Origin: Gerris lacustris
Taxonomy: Eukaryota; Arthropoda; Insecta; Hemiptera; Gerridae
Direction of reading: 5' to 3'
Assembly: GCA_951217055.1 (NCBI GenBank)
Contig: OX578284.1
Location: 15,309,687 to 15,373,686, forward strand
DNA length: 64,000 bases
Shown: positions 24,319-36,897 of the stretch, piece after piece
How positions within the stretch are numbered: position 1 is the first letter of the stretch
Layout: every line of letters begins with the position of its first letter
Position numbers and translations under genes: made by a program
Notes under the pieces: model-generated
The model's database searches: none
Seen by the model: the letters and a program-made list of their open reading frames with translations, nothing else
What the model was told of the DNA's origin: nothing

Positions 24319-24844
24319 TGTGGTGTGATCAAAAAGTATCCGACCTTAATTTTTAATGGTCAAACAAAAGGAAGCCATGGGGGCGGGGAATGGTGTACGG
24401 TTACAGGAATGCCTAGTGTGAATGCTCATTTTTTTGTACATCTTCAATACGAGTCAGTCGGCGGTAAGCTATTAATTAGTGAGCCAGTGTGAGTGAGTGT
24501 CATCGGATTTTTCTATCTGACAAAATGACAGAAAAAGTCGAACAGCGTTACTGCATCAAATTTTGTTTTAAGCTTGGCGATTCTCAAATGGAAACAATCC
24601 GCAAGATTTAACAAGTGTTTGGGAATGAAGCGATGGGCACCACACAAATAAAGGAGTGGTAAAACCGCTTCATAGATGGCCGCTTATCTATGGAGAGTGA
24701 AGCACGGTCTGGCAGCATCTCGAATTGAGGCCGTTATTGAACAAGTAAGGAACTTGGTGATGCAGAATCGCAGAATGACGATCAGAGAACTAGTAGACGA
24801 GGTGAACATTAGTTTTGGGTCCATTCAATCCATTTTATTTGGTA
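24319..24844 (+). pseudogene. Mariner-like transposase N-terminal fragment with 5' terminal repeat
   Basis: The left end GGTGTGATCAAAAAGTATCC is typical of a mariner terminal repeat. From 24524 the frame reads as an N-terminal helix-turn-helix region (VEQRYCIKFCFKLG, then TTQIKEW) with in-frame stops and a frameshift. A second frame gives VRNLVMQNRRMTIRELVDEV. The catalytic domain is absent, and the fragment ends where a MITE begins at 24845. Confidence 0.75.
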
Positions 24845-25170
24845 CTTTTTTACTTTAGCACCCCCCTATATCCCTTTGTGTTAGTTGTTATTTAGACAAA
24901 GGAACTTTATACAGAGTAGCATATATTCCTTAGTCTAAATTACTATTAAGACAAAGGGATATTTATTCCAATGTACCTTGGGACCAAGGGATATCTACTT
25001 GTTCATATAATTGTGATCATCATATCCCATAGTCTAATCAACTATTAAAATAAAGGAATATTTAAATATAAAACTTCCCCAGGAGTCTCAATGTCTTGGA
25101 GAGACAAACACACAAACTTTTGTAGGGCAGACTATTGTTTAGAACCAAGGGGGGTGCTAAAGTAAAAAAG
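24845..25170. mobile_element. MITE with CTTTTTTACTTTAGCACCCCC ends and a shared core
   Basis: The ends CTTTTTTACTTTAGCACCCC and their inverse at 25147-25170 form an inverted pair of about 21 bp. The interior (ACTATTAAGACAAAGGGATAT, CCAATGTACC) is clearly related to the core of the CTTTAGA-TIR MITEs elsewhere in the window, although the ends differ. Confidence 0.75.
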
Positions 25171-25314
25171 AGCCAATTATTCTTATTTTTGACTTATATG
25201 ATATTTCCAAGAAATAATCTGTCCATAATGTAGTGTAAAGTTTTTCCTTTATTTATTTCTTTCTTTATAACTATTATTTATTTAATATTTTTGTTCATAG
25301 TGGTATTGATATAG

Positions 25315-26555
25315 CCCAGTAGATTTCATGCAAAAAGTGTCTGACAAACATCAAGTTAGAATTTCATGTACAGTAGAGTCTTGCTAATCCTGACCCCGCT
25401 AGTCCGGACATCCGTATAATCCAGACGGGCCAAAAACTATGTACAATTTGGAACTAGGGTTATTCAGATTTATGAATTGTTGAGATTATCGGGGTTTCTG
25501 CTTTTATTGTCTATTACCATTTATAAAATTGTTCCTAGTATAGTTTACAGGTGTACATTCCAACGTTCGACACGAGGAATACCCGGTATTTCTGTTAAAA
25601 ATAAACAGATTTAGAATAATATGAATAAGTAAGAACATCGATAAATCTCTTTCGGTTCCATAGAAATGTAGGGCGGAAGATATAAAGGTAGAGTATTCCA
25701 GAAAATAAAATTATATATGAAATGATTATAGGCATTGCTCAAATTTTATTTTGGAACATAGCTTGTTTCCCTAGAAGTCTCTTCTATACCTGCACCTGCA
25801 TAATAGATTGCCATTTTAATTTAATTTATTTGATATTCGGACTGGTGACAGAACAGTCTTTGAGACTAATAGAAGTATTTTTTTACGATAAAAATCTCGA
25901 TTTAAATATTTTTACCCAACTAAAACTTATTTTATAGACATTTTAAAACTGATTCCGTTTAATCCAGACTTTCGGTAATCCGGATAGGGTCCGGTCCCGT
26001 CAAACCCGGATTAGCCAGACTCTACTGTATAAGTTAATCTTTTGGTGCCTTTTAAAAATATGTGGTCGGCTAAGTTCATAAGGGACATAGCTTGGCAATA
26101 GGCATTAGAAAAAAAAAAACAAAAAAAAAAACATGTAGAGAGCAGCCATGCCCCACCAGTTTTGGCAGATAATGTGATTTCCATGGTCCAGAGTAACAAA
26201 TTAGTTGGTCAACCAAAAATCAAGTTGATAGTAGTTTGCCTTTTGATAGGTAAACACTTTGATTTGGAGTTATATTTGAATAACTAACCTATCAAGTGAC
26301 AAACTAACATTAACTTAATTTTTGGCCTACTAACTAATTTTGTACTCAGAATCATGAAAATCACATTGTTCATCGAAGTGGGTAGGACATGGCCGCTCTC
26401 CACTGGTTTGTTTTTTTCAAATGCCTGTTGCCAAGCTATGTCCTGTAGACAAACTTAGCCGACCACATATTCTTAAAAGGCACTAAAAGATTAACTTATA
26501 CACAAAATTCTAGCTTGATGTTTGTCAGACACTTCTTTGGACGCTATCTCCTGGA
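25315..26555. mobile_element. Long palindromic element with nested pogo-like MITE
   Basis: Both halves are inverted copies. The left holds TGTGGTCGGCTAAGTTC and GACATAGCTTGGCAATAGGC; the right holds their inverses. The outer ends match the ends of the shorter copy at 29575-29922. The left arm is split by the insertion at 25371-26027. No transposase frame. Confidence 0.75.
25371..26027. mobile_element. pogo/Tigger-like MITE, TA target duplication
   Basis: The ends CAGTAGAGTCTTGCTAATCC and GGATTAGCCAGACTCTACTG form an inverted pair directly flanked by TA (25369-25370 and 26028-26029). Subterminal TCCGG and ATCCAGAC blocks are also mirrored. These are the hallmarks of pogo-like Tc1/mariner elements. 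No transposase seen. Confidence 0.8.
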
Positions 26556-27827
26556 CTAATAGTATCATCTATATAGCCACAATATATTAATAATATCCAT
26601 CTTAGGTGTTTTAATATTTTCCTGTTTAGAGGGTTGAAAAACAGAAAGTGACGGTTAAGAGGTTTTCATAAACAGGTTGTTTATTTAAGCTTAGACCACA
26701 ATTAATTGCTTTAAGAGACTGAGCAAGGTAAGAAGTTAGGCAGGTTAGTTCAATAAAAAATCATGTTTGAAGCAAAAGAGAAAAATGCAGTTAAATAAAG
26801 TAAATCAATTGATTTTTAAAAATAATGAACTCCTTCTACGTCCTAATTATAACTTTAAATAAATGTTAGCCTAATATCAGCAGCGGAATTTTAAAATACT
26901 AAGTAAATATGTAATGCCTAAATGCAAAGTGTAAATATGTATAAAGTTAATTTTGCAATTGCAAAAAACAGATCTTTAAAAATAAAACTTTTTTAAACTA
27001 AAAAGCATTTAAAAAAAAAAAAATTAAAACTGCAATAGGAAGGAAAAAACAAAAATTAGATACATTAGGGAGCAAAAAAAAGAAGCAAAATTAACATGCA
27101 ATCAATTATATTTACAAAATAATAAATAAATAAAATAAAAACAAACAATAAACAGTAGAATAGCCACTTGTACAATTTAAAATAAACATTTTTTACATAG
27201 TGAAATATTGAAATTTAGAAAGTTTACACTGTGCAATTTAGTTGTAAATTTTGGAGCAATGCAACCGGTATATAGCGTTATTGAGAAGCTAAGAGGTCAC
27301 TATGCCGCACATGTGACTATGCCTATTTTTTCCCAAACTGAGGTGTTGGTGGTATAAAAGTTGGGAAAAACCATAAACAATCAGTAATAAAACAGCCGTG
27401 TTCATAGTGCCACTAAATAGGGCGATTGTTATAAAACATGTTGATATGATGTACCTCAAACTCATCACAGTCTTAATTAAGGTGTTAACCTAGCTTAGGA
27501 AACCATATGACAGATAAAGGACCTAAATAGTACATGTGCAGAGTATTAGAAGAAATAAATAACATAAAGACGCAAATGTTAGCCAAAATTAACAATGTAG
27601 AAATTTACTTATTTTGGCACAGTGTAAACGTCCTTCTTAATTGTTATTAATAAATTAACAAATAACAAATAAGCATGCAGAAACATTTTTTTTTTTAAAT
27701 GAAATGAAATATTAAAAAACAAAATTTTGATGAAAAATAAAATATATGAAAGTGACTGTTAGAAAAAGCACAAAATGAGTTAATTCTACTGATGTCGAAT
27801 TTTTATTATTAATTAAATAATTAACAG

Positions 27828-27858
<31 letters not shown>

Positions 27859-28493
27859 TATTTGTACTTTTATTAAAAAACTATAACACACACACAAAAA
27901 TGTGCACAGGTATTAACTACAACACAGATGTTGGTTACATTAGTTTGGAAAAACGGTAAACAATTAAAAATACATTAATGATTATTTTTTAAAATTTATG
28001 TACATTTTTTTTTTGTTTAATAATGCATTATGGTGTGAATTAATAAAGGTAATACAAAGAATAAATCTGTACATTAAAGGTATAAATAAAATTGTAACTA
28101 TTTTCATTAAAAATACCATAAAAACCATTCGGTCTTGTAAAACGGGTAAATAAAATAATAAATAATAATACTAAAATAAAATAAAAAATACTTAAGATTT
28201 GGGAGTCATATAATACACATATTTGACTTTGCTAAGATACATCAATAATATAAAATAATAAATAATTTAATGAAAAAAAAAAACGCATAACCTCAATAAA
28301 AATGGCTAAACAAATAATAGGGCCAAGATTTATTACACAGAATAAATGTGAAATAAAACTCTATACAAAATTTAAAAATGAAAGAAAATATTTGTAATAA
28401 ATAAAATGCTATTAAAGAAAAGTTAGAAACACAAAACATTAATTATAATGAAATCATTTTTAATAATTTGATTAAAAAACCATTTTTAAAAAC
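26556..28493. other. AT-rich stretch with one dispersed repeat copy
   Basis: Mostly A-rich low complexity. Bases about 27405-27560 match 37095-37265 in direct orientation (AACCTAGCTTAGGAAACC and CCTAAATAGTACATG). A run of about 24 A lies near 27829-27852. No gene seen. Confidence 0.5.
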
Positions 28494-28766
28494 GAAGCTT
28501 TTATTCGTATTCTTCTTAGCAAACCCTTTCATTTGATACCCATATCATGGGTGTGCTTAAAAAATAACTAGTTGCCATCTTGGGCTACCCACCATATTGG
28601 ATTTAGCATGACGTCACTTAGCTAACCATGTATTGTCATCCAAACTAAACGTGAATGCGAAATTTCAATTCAATCGATTGAGGATAACTGCTTTAAAGTC
28701 AGTTGCAAGATTTGACCCAAACATACATACATACATACAAACATTGCAAGTTAAATAAAAGCTTGT
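28494..28766. mobile_element. TIR repeat with AAGCTTTTATT ends
   Basis: AAGCTTTTATT at the left and AATAAAAGCTT at the right form an inverted pair. Inside are CCCTTTCATTTGATACCC, a motif common in invertebrate repeats, and a short (CATA)n run at about 28722-28737. No coding frame. Confidence 0.5.
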
Positions 28767-29329
28767 AAAAAAAGAATGATTTTAAATTTGAAAAAATTAA
28801 ATAATTTAAATAATGATTTAAAATTTAAATAATGATTTTTAATTAAAAAAAAAACATGCCTTAGAATTTGAGAATAAAAATAAGGGCTTAAAATGAAAAA
28901 AAACAATATGAGATTGAATGATATTAAATTAAAATAAATAATAGTTATAAAACAAAATAATTATATAACAGAATAATAATTAGAATTAAAATTTTTTTAG
29001 GGAAATTACGATGAGATGAACAAATTTTAAGATATTGAGGTGGTAAATAATAGATCAATGTATCCATGCACATAACACTGAGCAAATAAGTAACGTAATG
29101 TTAATTAAAATAAATAACTAATTAATATAGTTATAACTAATTAATATTATTAACAATTTTTAATAAAATTAACAACTAATTATTAACAAAGGTGTACTAA
29201 AGTCCTTGTACTGCAACAAATTAAAAACGACTAAACTAAATAAACCTGTTAATGAATTGGGGAAGATAGAACAATAAACGCAGTAAATACAATGAACACA
29301 TGAAATTTTCTTTTAGTTGGCTCAAAACT

Positions 29330-30480
29330 AAATTTTTAGTTTACATAAAGTAAATTTTACTTAGTTAACAGTTTAAGCTAAGTACTCACCTTATGTAACT
29401 CTTTTATTTGTCACAGAATTGAAATATTACTGTACTCTCTTAGCTATTTACTTGTTTTTAATTAGGTAAAGTTTTAATAGCTAATAACTCTAAACAATTA
29501 TAAAAAATACTAAACTTGATTACTTGCACAACCTGTGTTATTGACCTAGTCAAGTCATACCTTAATACTAATAGTCCAGGAGATAGCGTGCAAAAAAATG
29601 TCTGACTAACATCAAGCTAGAATTTTGTATACAAGTCAATCTTTTAGCGCCTTTTAAGAATATGTGGTCGGCTAAGTTCGTCTGCGGGACATAGCTTGGC
29701 AATAGGCGTTTGAAAAAAACAAACCGGTGGAGAGCGGCCATGTCTCACCAATTATGGAGGACAATGTGATTTTCATCATCCTGAGTACAGAATTAGTTAG
29801 TAGACCAAAAATCAAGTCGATGTCATTTTCACACTTGATAGGTTAGTTATTCAAAGATTGACTTGTATAAAAAATTCTAGCTTGATGTTAGTCAGACACT
29901 TTTTTGCACGTTACCTCCTGGACCATAACCATAATAAAAGCTATCTTGCTTCACTTTTTTATTGAGACCTGAACAAAATTGCTAGTTTTACACAAAGAAA
30001 GTTTTCAGTTTAGTCTACAAACCCCTTGCCAAGTACATTCCTCCAAATAAAATCAGAACAGAGTAGTTGAAAAAAGCAAGTTCACAGTCTTAACTAAATC
30101 CTCTCAAGTGCAATGTTTCAATAATCCCAGATCTTAAATGGTAGTTTACACTAAGTAAGTTTTCGGCTAGTCTAAAAGCTGAGCTAGTTACTCTTATCCT
30201 AATGTAAACTCATTTTCAACAAAATTTGACTCTTTCAGGAACAACCAATAGAGTTCTTAGCCAAATCTAAATAAATAACTTAGTTCTCTCCTCATGTAAA
30301 CTTACTCTCTTCTTTTCTTTTACTTGTCTCAAAATTAAATTGTTAGTTTACACAATATAAGTTTTTTGTGTGGTCCAAAGTTTAGCTAGCTATTCAATCT
30401 TTTCTCTTTCAATTAGCCTAGATCTCTATAGCAGGTTTATGTATAAGAAAATTCCAAAGTCTTGGCTAAGTACTTGTTTG
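29330..30480. repeat. Degenerate repeat field around TAGTTTACACAAAGTAAGTTTT
   Basis: Related segments with TTAGTTTACA followed by an AAGT-rich block and TCTAAAAGCTGAGCTAG-like text recur near 29333, 29983, 30142 and 30343. Spacing is irregular. The field is interrupted by the TIR element at 29575-29922. Confidence 0.35.
29575..29922. mobile_element. Shorter relative of the palindromic element at 25315-26555
   Basis: The arms are inverted over about 70 bp (TGTCTGACTAACATCAAGCT on the left, its inverse on the right). The middle corresponds to one half of the longer element. It is an internal-deletion derivative without coding capacity. Confidence 0.75.
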
Positions 30481-30811
30481 ATTTAAAACAGGCTTTAAAT
30501 TAGTTAATTTACAATTGTTTTAATAAACTCAAAGGTCATTAAAACATATTAAAATGAATATAAAGAAAAAATAATTCAAATAAAAAAAAAAAAGTAACAA
30601 GGTAATTAATAATAAATATTAATAAATTAATATTAAATGTAACAAGATTCTTGAAATGAATCCAGTCTGGGTACACAATATATAAATATATATACTGCAA
30701 GTAAATACTATAAAAAAAACTTAAAACTTAGACTAATGACTAGTTTACAAGGCAAAATAATAAGTTTTGATTAAAAATTGGAACAGTTAAATAAAAAATA
30801 TATTTATTTAA

Positions 30812-31402
30812 CCCTTAGAGACACGGGCTGGCGCATTGAGTGCGCCACGAGTAAAAAAGTTTCTGTTAATCACAGATTCACAATGCGAGAATAATAAACC
30901 CTCACTCTAACCTACCACTAGAGACCCCTAAAACAGATGAAACAGTCTGCTTTGATTATTGCTTCGTTCTGCATTGTTTTGCCGTTTATTTGTCTTGGTG
31001 TGCTGTATACGACACCCGTGCCACCATGTGTTGTAGAGAAATTATGCCTTCTGATCAATATTTTTCGGTTTTGCATGAGTTGTCGGATTAGGATGATGGT
31101 AGTGAGGAGTTATCTTAGGACTTTGGCAACTAATAATAATTAATTAAGGTTGAAAGCCTGATACTAAGTAAGAACGCTGAAGGAGTAAGTACTGATTTTT
31201 TATAGTCATTTTTATTTTTATAATTAAAGATGTCATTGAGAAATAAATATCTAATACAATAATTGACTTTTTAGTTCAAAATTTCCAAAACGCAATATAG
31301 ATAATCTGGATTTGACCTATTTATGTTTGGAAAAATGTATTGGCGCATAAAGTACGCCACCCGTGCCTCATTGTTTGTGCACTATAGTCGTGCCTCTAAG
31401 GG
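30812..31402 (+). mobile_element. piggyBac-like non-autonomous element, TTAA flanks
   Basis: The ends CCCTTAGAGACACG and CGTGCCTCTAAGGG form an inverted pair, and TTAA flanks both sides (30808-30811, 31403-31406). TTAA target sites and CCC-initial ends are diagnostic of piggyBac. Subterminal GGCGCAT and GCGCC blocks are mirrored. A frame from about 31045 (MPSDQYFSVLHELSD, then a stop and acidic residues) resembles the acidic N-terminus of piggyBac transposases. The rest of the gene is missing. Confidence 0.8.
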
Positions 31403-31756
31403 TTAATAATTGGAAATATATATCATCTTTAATACACCCACACTAGAATTGAAAACCTTGGATGAAATTAAAAAAAAGGATTTTCCTATTTACATAACTA
31501 TACTAATTCGAACTGTCAAACTTTTTTGGGGAAAAAATATATATACTAGACAGCAATTAACTATTTATTTTTTCTAATACACATTCAAATTCCTTCCTGT
31601 TTCCCCCCTCTGCACTAATATGAATATTGTCCTTATTACCATTAGATACATTGGACAATAATTATTAATAAATATTGCTATATATTTTAAAATACTCAAC
31701 GGTTATGTAAGTAAAAGTCGAAAAATTAAATAAAAATCATAGCAGTTTACTCTAAA

Positions 31757-32075
31757 TAACTTTTTACCATAATAGTAGTAGTAGTAGTAGTAGTAGTAAG
31801 GTCCTAGTATTAGTACTAGACAAGTAGGATAAACCACTTGATCAAACCTAGCAATTAGGCTATCTTTTAGGCCCATTTTACTAGCCACGTGGTAGAGTTG
31901 CAGCCACTTCACACATCATTATTACCTCTGTACATTGTATCACCGAAGCTGGTATGATGTGATCATTAGTGAGCCATATCAATCAGAGCATTACGGTGAA
32001 GGATCGAACCCATGAATTCGTTCCGCCCTTGATTTATTAGTGGCCGAGCAGACGTGGTAAGTAATGTAATCCACA
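31757..32075 (-). mobile_element. tRNA-derived SINE, copy 3 (minus strand)
   Basis: Begins on the plus strand with (TAG)8 at about 31774-31798, the tail of the minus-strand SINE. It carries the shared body and a good box-B-like GGGTTCGATCC at about 32000-32012 (minus strand). Confidence 0.7.
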
Positions 32076-32508
32076 TGGGTTCTCTTTTATCATAGTAAGT
32101 AGACTGACAGAGAATATGAAGAAAGAAAAAATCTCTAACATAAAAATTGATTAAGATGAAACAGACATTTATAAGGGGTAATCATCAGTGCTGGAAGGTA
32201 AGGAACAAGGAGTCAGTGCATAGAGTTAGTTCACTTTCATCCACTGAGTCTTAGTTCCTCTTGCTTCCATTTTCCACAGATGAGTGAGGTTGATAATACC
32301 ACCTTAATAAAGCAACTGAACTAAGAGATGGTTTTTTCCTTATAAACTCAGTCTTGAGTGCCTTTAAAGCTTAAATTCTACAATTTAGACATAACTGAAG
32401 ATTATATCATCCTTTAAAGCTTAGAGTTCTTATGAAAATTCTAGATAAATAAAAAAACAACTGCTAAGAATAGTCCAATTAAGTATTACATAATTAAGAA
32501 TAAACAAG

Positions 32509-32953
32509 AGGGTACCCAAAATAAACCGAACTGATGTTATGTGGGAGCAAAGTTTTTGTAGTAGAAGTGTATAGAGGAGCTACCCTTTTAGAGTCGCTAT
32601 GCCAAATTTTATGGCTGGAAAAGGTTCAGTTTGGGTGCGTGAATTTTTTCTTGTCGTTTTTGCGATGACTGATTATCGTGAACAGCGCACAGGCTGTGAA
32701 GTTTTGCTTGAGAAAACTGACAGAAAAAATTTAACTACAAAAAGTGGCAAACAATGATGGTGATATGGGGGTAAAAACCAAGTACCTATTTTTGTGGTTT
32801 TCCACTAAAACTACAGAAGTGCTGTCAAGCATCACAAAAGACCATGGAAAAGTGTATTACCTGCAATGGAGAGTACTTTGAAGGGGAGTGGAGTTAAATA
32901 AATAAATTTTAACAAAAGTAATCAGGCAGGTTTCTTATGGGTGGTTACCCCCT
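32509..32953 (+). pseudogene. Mariner-like relic with large internal deletion
   Basis: The left end GGGTACCCAAAATAAACCGA and the right end AGGCAGGTTTCTTATGGGTGG are typical mutated mariner termini. Inside, one frame gives AQAVKFCLRKLTEKI (N-terminal helix) and, farther on, KCITCNGEYFEGE, a typical mariner C-terminus. The catalytic middle is deleted. Confidence 0.7.
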
Positions 32954-33070
32954 CATAGATATTTCTCCGCCAAATGTAATTTTATTCAACAAAACCCGTT
33001 TTCAATCATAAGTGCTTCAGATTGGTGATATAAATTCAGATATTACTTTAAATCTGAAAGAGAAAGAGGT

Positions 33071-33280
33071 TTAAATCTGATTGAGATTAAAACCTTCATC
33101 TCCCCCGAGATTAACCCGCCATATCTCTTGAACTGACTTCTCTACGTTCCTTTTTGTCTCATTGGCATTGAAGATGGCTTCCACTAGTTGAAAGCAGGCT
33201 TTGTACATTAAAGTTAACTTTGGTGAAAAGCCATCATTAAATAAATCCAATTTCTCATCAAAGCAATTCCTCAAAAACAA
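33071..33280 (-). other. Unrecognised 69-codon open frame
   Basis: A minus-strand frame whose composition is less AT-biased than the neighbourhood and which remains open upstream of its ATG for a few codons. I do not recognise the product. It has no domain motif and no obvious splice partners. It could be a fragment of a transposon gene or chance. Confidence 0.15.
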
Positions 33281-33526
33281 CTTCTTTCTTAAGTTAATTT
33301 ATTAAAATTATATCAAAATAAAACATCAAGTAGCGCTCCTAGAAATGTAACTGAAGATTGAAATTAATTTTAAATTTCTTAATATTAATCTATATTATAG
33401 CTTAAAGAATTAGCTATTTTGAACTCTATGTTTAAGGTTAAATTAATTTGAGGATTTCTTGTAAGATTTTAGATGAGGGCATTCCCTTAAGATACAGTTA
33501 ACACTAGCAAACCCATTACAATGTTG

Positions 33527-33751
33527 CCAATCGGGCCCAGATTTACCAACGTGCAGACTGGGCTTTTGCCCAAGTCCCTGAGATTTAGAAGGGGCTCCAA
33601 AACTATCTTGTAAGAAGGGAAGAAATAAAAATCTTCGATCCTTTTGAGCATCAAAAACATTATCCCCCCTCAGGGGCCAAATATTAGATGCGCCTGTGAG
33701 TTCTTTGCCCAGGGAGCAAAAGGTACCCTTGAATCAGGCCCTGGTACCAAT
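33527..33751. mobile_element. Probable MITE with GGGCC ends
   Basis: The left GGGCCCAGATTTACC and right GAATCAGGCCCTG are imperfect inverted ends (both start GGGCC then GATT). The interior GGGCTTTTGCCC and CTCAGGGGCC blocks are G/C-rich relative to the surroundings. No target duplication was confirmed. Confidence 0.4.
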
Positions 33752-34420
33752 GAACCCTAAGACCATATAATAATATAACAAATATTTAAAGTATGTAACT
33801 TTGAATTCAATATGAAGACTGTATTTATGCTCTAACAAAAATTAGGAATATAAGCACTGTTTCTATATTAAGGTTAAATTTCACTCCCTACATAAATTAA
33901 ATTGTTTCTTAAAAAAAAAATCTACTTCAAATAACTGATTTCATAGCAGTATTTTCAAAAAAAAAAAAGTAGCTTCACTATTTCTTAGTTACCTTAACCA
34001 AATATATTTTCACTAGAATAGTGATTTTTACGTAAGTAGTGAAAATAATAAAAAATTAATTTAAAAAAAACTGTTTAAAACTATTAAAATAAACATTTAA
34101 TTTATAAATAATAAAAATAATAATAATAAACCAAACTCAATCTATAAAGTGGGATTTCTTTCTCATTTGAACACTTTATTGGTAAAAAAAATATATTTTT
34201 TTTTAATTTAAAAGGAAAATATTAGAGAATTACCAATTAAAAAAAAAATATATATCTTAATTGGTACTCCTAGTTTTCTCCTAAATTCACTTCCATTTTA
34301 TTTTTCTTTTTTAAAAAAAGAAACCTTATTATATTAATTATTTTACACCCCAACACAGTTAAAATTCTTCTAAAAGAATATAAAATTATATTAAGTGTTA
34401 TCAAGAAGTTTCATATTTGG
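33752..34420. other. AT-rich non-coding stretch
   Basis: Nothing recognisable. Confidence 0.4.
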
Positions 34421-34665
34421 CTAATACAAGATCCTACAATAATCGGGTAATACAAGATTCTATTTTAATTGGTTAATGCAAGATCCTATAATAATTGGCT
34501 AATACAAGATCCTATAATAATTGGGTAATACAAGGTTTTATTTTAATTGGCTAATACAAAATCCTATATAAATTGGCTAATGCAAGATCCTATAATAATC
34601 GGGTAATACAAGATTCTACTTCAATTGGATAAAGATTATATTTTAATTGGCTAATACAAGAATTC
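34421..34665. repeat. 26-bp tandem repeat, about nine units
   Basis: CTAATACAAGATCC-type starts occur at 34421, 34447, 34473 and 34499, a 26-bp period. Two alternating unit types (ATCCTATAATAATTGG and ATTCTATTTTAATTGG) are present. Confidence 0.85.
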
Positions 34666-34992
34666 CTGTCTTGTTTAAGTATTTCAAATAATTAATTTAA
34701 TTATAATTAAAATAACAACAATAAAATAAAATAATAATAATGTGATAAGTATAAAAAAAAGTCCATGCTTTAAATTAAAGGCAAGAATGCAATGGAAAAG
34801 CTGTTTAAACAACATATCAATACAAAAACAAAGAAAACCAAAAAGCAACAACATTTGGAGCTGTGATTATTGTGTGTGCAGATATGATATGTGCTTTTGG
34901 GAAAATTTATTTGATAAGGTTTAAATTCTATTGCAAAAGGAGAAAACTCAAAATGTGAAAAAATAACCACTGCTGATATTTTACTAAAGTAC

Positions 34993-35602
34993 AGGCGTAA
35001 CAAGTACTGACTTTTGACACTATGATTGGCCCAACCCAGCGATCATAGAATCCTTAAATGGAAAGATTTCCAACTCCCCTCTTTATCTACCTGTGTTAGA
35101 CTACTAGAGCTCCACGGGAATTGGTGGTTAATATTGTAACTAAATCTTTTACACCATTCAAAAGATATAGAGCTTCTTAATTCAAAGAAATAAATTAATA
35201 AATTAAATTGTCAATTTACTAGATTCGAACCCGGGAACTTTCTCATTCTGAGCTATCGCGCATCTCATTCGGCCACCGAGGCTGTTTATTTTTCTGTATT
35301 GTTTATTTACAAAATAGTACAAATGTCAAAAGATCATAAGTAGTTTACAATTTTAACCACCATATTCTCGTGGAGCGCTAGTGCTCTTACACCTCTAGAA
35401 TACTGGAGTTGGATACCCCTGGCCCAACCTATATGAGGAAAAAAATAAAGCCACTAGGTCTGTGGGAAAGGTGGGACCAGTGACATTTTTGTTTGTCTAT
35501 TTGGCCCGACCCAATTGAATTCAAAATCCGGACCTCAAATTTGGCTCCCTCCTCAATTTTTAGGATTTTCTTGTGCTGTCAAAAGTCACTACTTACAACG
35601 CA
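34993..35602. mobile_element. Element with imperfect inverted ends and an internal tRNA-like block
   Basis: The outer ends GCGTAACAAGTACTGACTTT and GTCAAAAGTCACTACTTACA are inverted relatives. An inner inverted pair lies at about 35090-35135 and 35345-35392 (GCTCCACG ... CGTGGAGC, TGGTGGTTAA ... TTAACCACCA). Between them, at 35219-35283 on the minus strand, is a tRNA-like block with TGGCCGAATGAG (box A-like) and GGTTCGAATCT (box B-like). No coding frame. Confidence 0.5.
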
Positions 35603-35936
35603 TATACTGTAATTAGCATTATGTTATAGGTCTATAGGATTAGGAGTTAAAACTGGAATGTGATACATTTTAATCCTTAAATATTGGTTTTCATGGTGGA
35701 AATTTTTCTTTAACCATATCCATAAAGAGCGTAACAAGAAAAAAAAAAAAATGTTTATACAATATTATAATTCCATTATTTAAACTTTTTGATTTGACAA
35801 AGACCAACTATCGTGAAACATTTAAATACAAATATGAAACCATCAGACATTTATTCAAAGGGAAATCCCATTTCTGAAATAATAGAGTAATAATTAATAT
35901 AAAAATGCAATTTTTCAAAACTGGTCTTATTTTCAA

Positions 35937-36240
35937 CTTTTTTTTTTTTTTTTTTTGTTTCTGTATTCTTCACCTTAGTTGTATCTATGTACAAAATTTG
36001 GGGAAGATTGAATGACGGGAAGTGGTTCAAAATTGGGGTAATAGGTGTGCGATGAAACTTAAAAAGCAAATAAATTTTAACGCCATATATATTTTTTTTT
36101 TTTTTGGTTTCTATATTCTTCACCTTAGTTGTATCTATGTGCAAAATTTGGGGAAGATTGAATCACGGGAAGTGGTTCAAGAAAGGGGGAAACGGAAATG
36201 TGCGATGAAACTTACAAAGCAAAGTAATATAAGACCAGTA
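35937..36240. repeat. 150-bp tandem duplication with T-rich linker
   Basis: Two copies of a unit starting GTTTCTGTATTCTTCACC at 35957 and 36107, each with GGGGAAGATTGAAT and CGGGAAGTGGTTCAA. The copies differ by several substitutions. A T tract precedes each copy. Confidence 0.8.
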
Positions 36241-36897
36241 ATAAGTTTGTTTTAAAAGTGGATAGAGCTTAACTATTTAGGTATAAAAAAATACCTATTT
36301 GTAGGTTTAATTCTTATCTTGACTAGTTTTAATTAAATATGGCACCACTAAATCAAATTATAAGAAGTAAATGAAAATAAGATAAGTAATATATTGGTAA
36401 AAGTAGAGGGAATTCGAAACCAATCGATGTTGTACTTTTATTAACATTTTTCTCTCTAATTTCAATGTTAAAGGCTTGACATTAAATTCTGTATTCCAAC
36501 TTCCGATTTACCAATAATCGATCAATGAGTTATTGATCAATGAATTATATTTATTAATCTGATTCATTAATAGTTTTTATTTTGGAGATTTTGTAGCTTG
36601 TATATAATATCATGGTATTTTTACTAAATAAATAAAACACGTCTAAAGATTAATCAGTATATAATATGTCTACAAGACAAATCAAATACTGCACAATATA
36701 TTAGAAGCTTAACTTATTTGTCATTTATCCTTCTAACAATAATTATAAGTTGAATTCATGTTCATCTATTTAATAATTAAGATAAGTAACTATCTGTAAC
36801 CACATATGTAGTAATTATTTCAATGATATGATGTTGTTTTCTAGGTGTATATTTTATGAACCATGTACATACCTCTGACTGTTGTTTAAGTATATTT

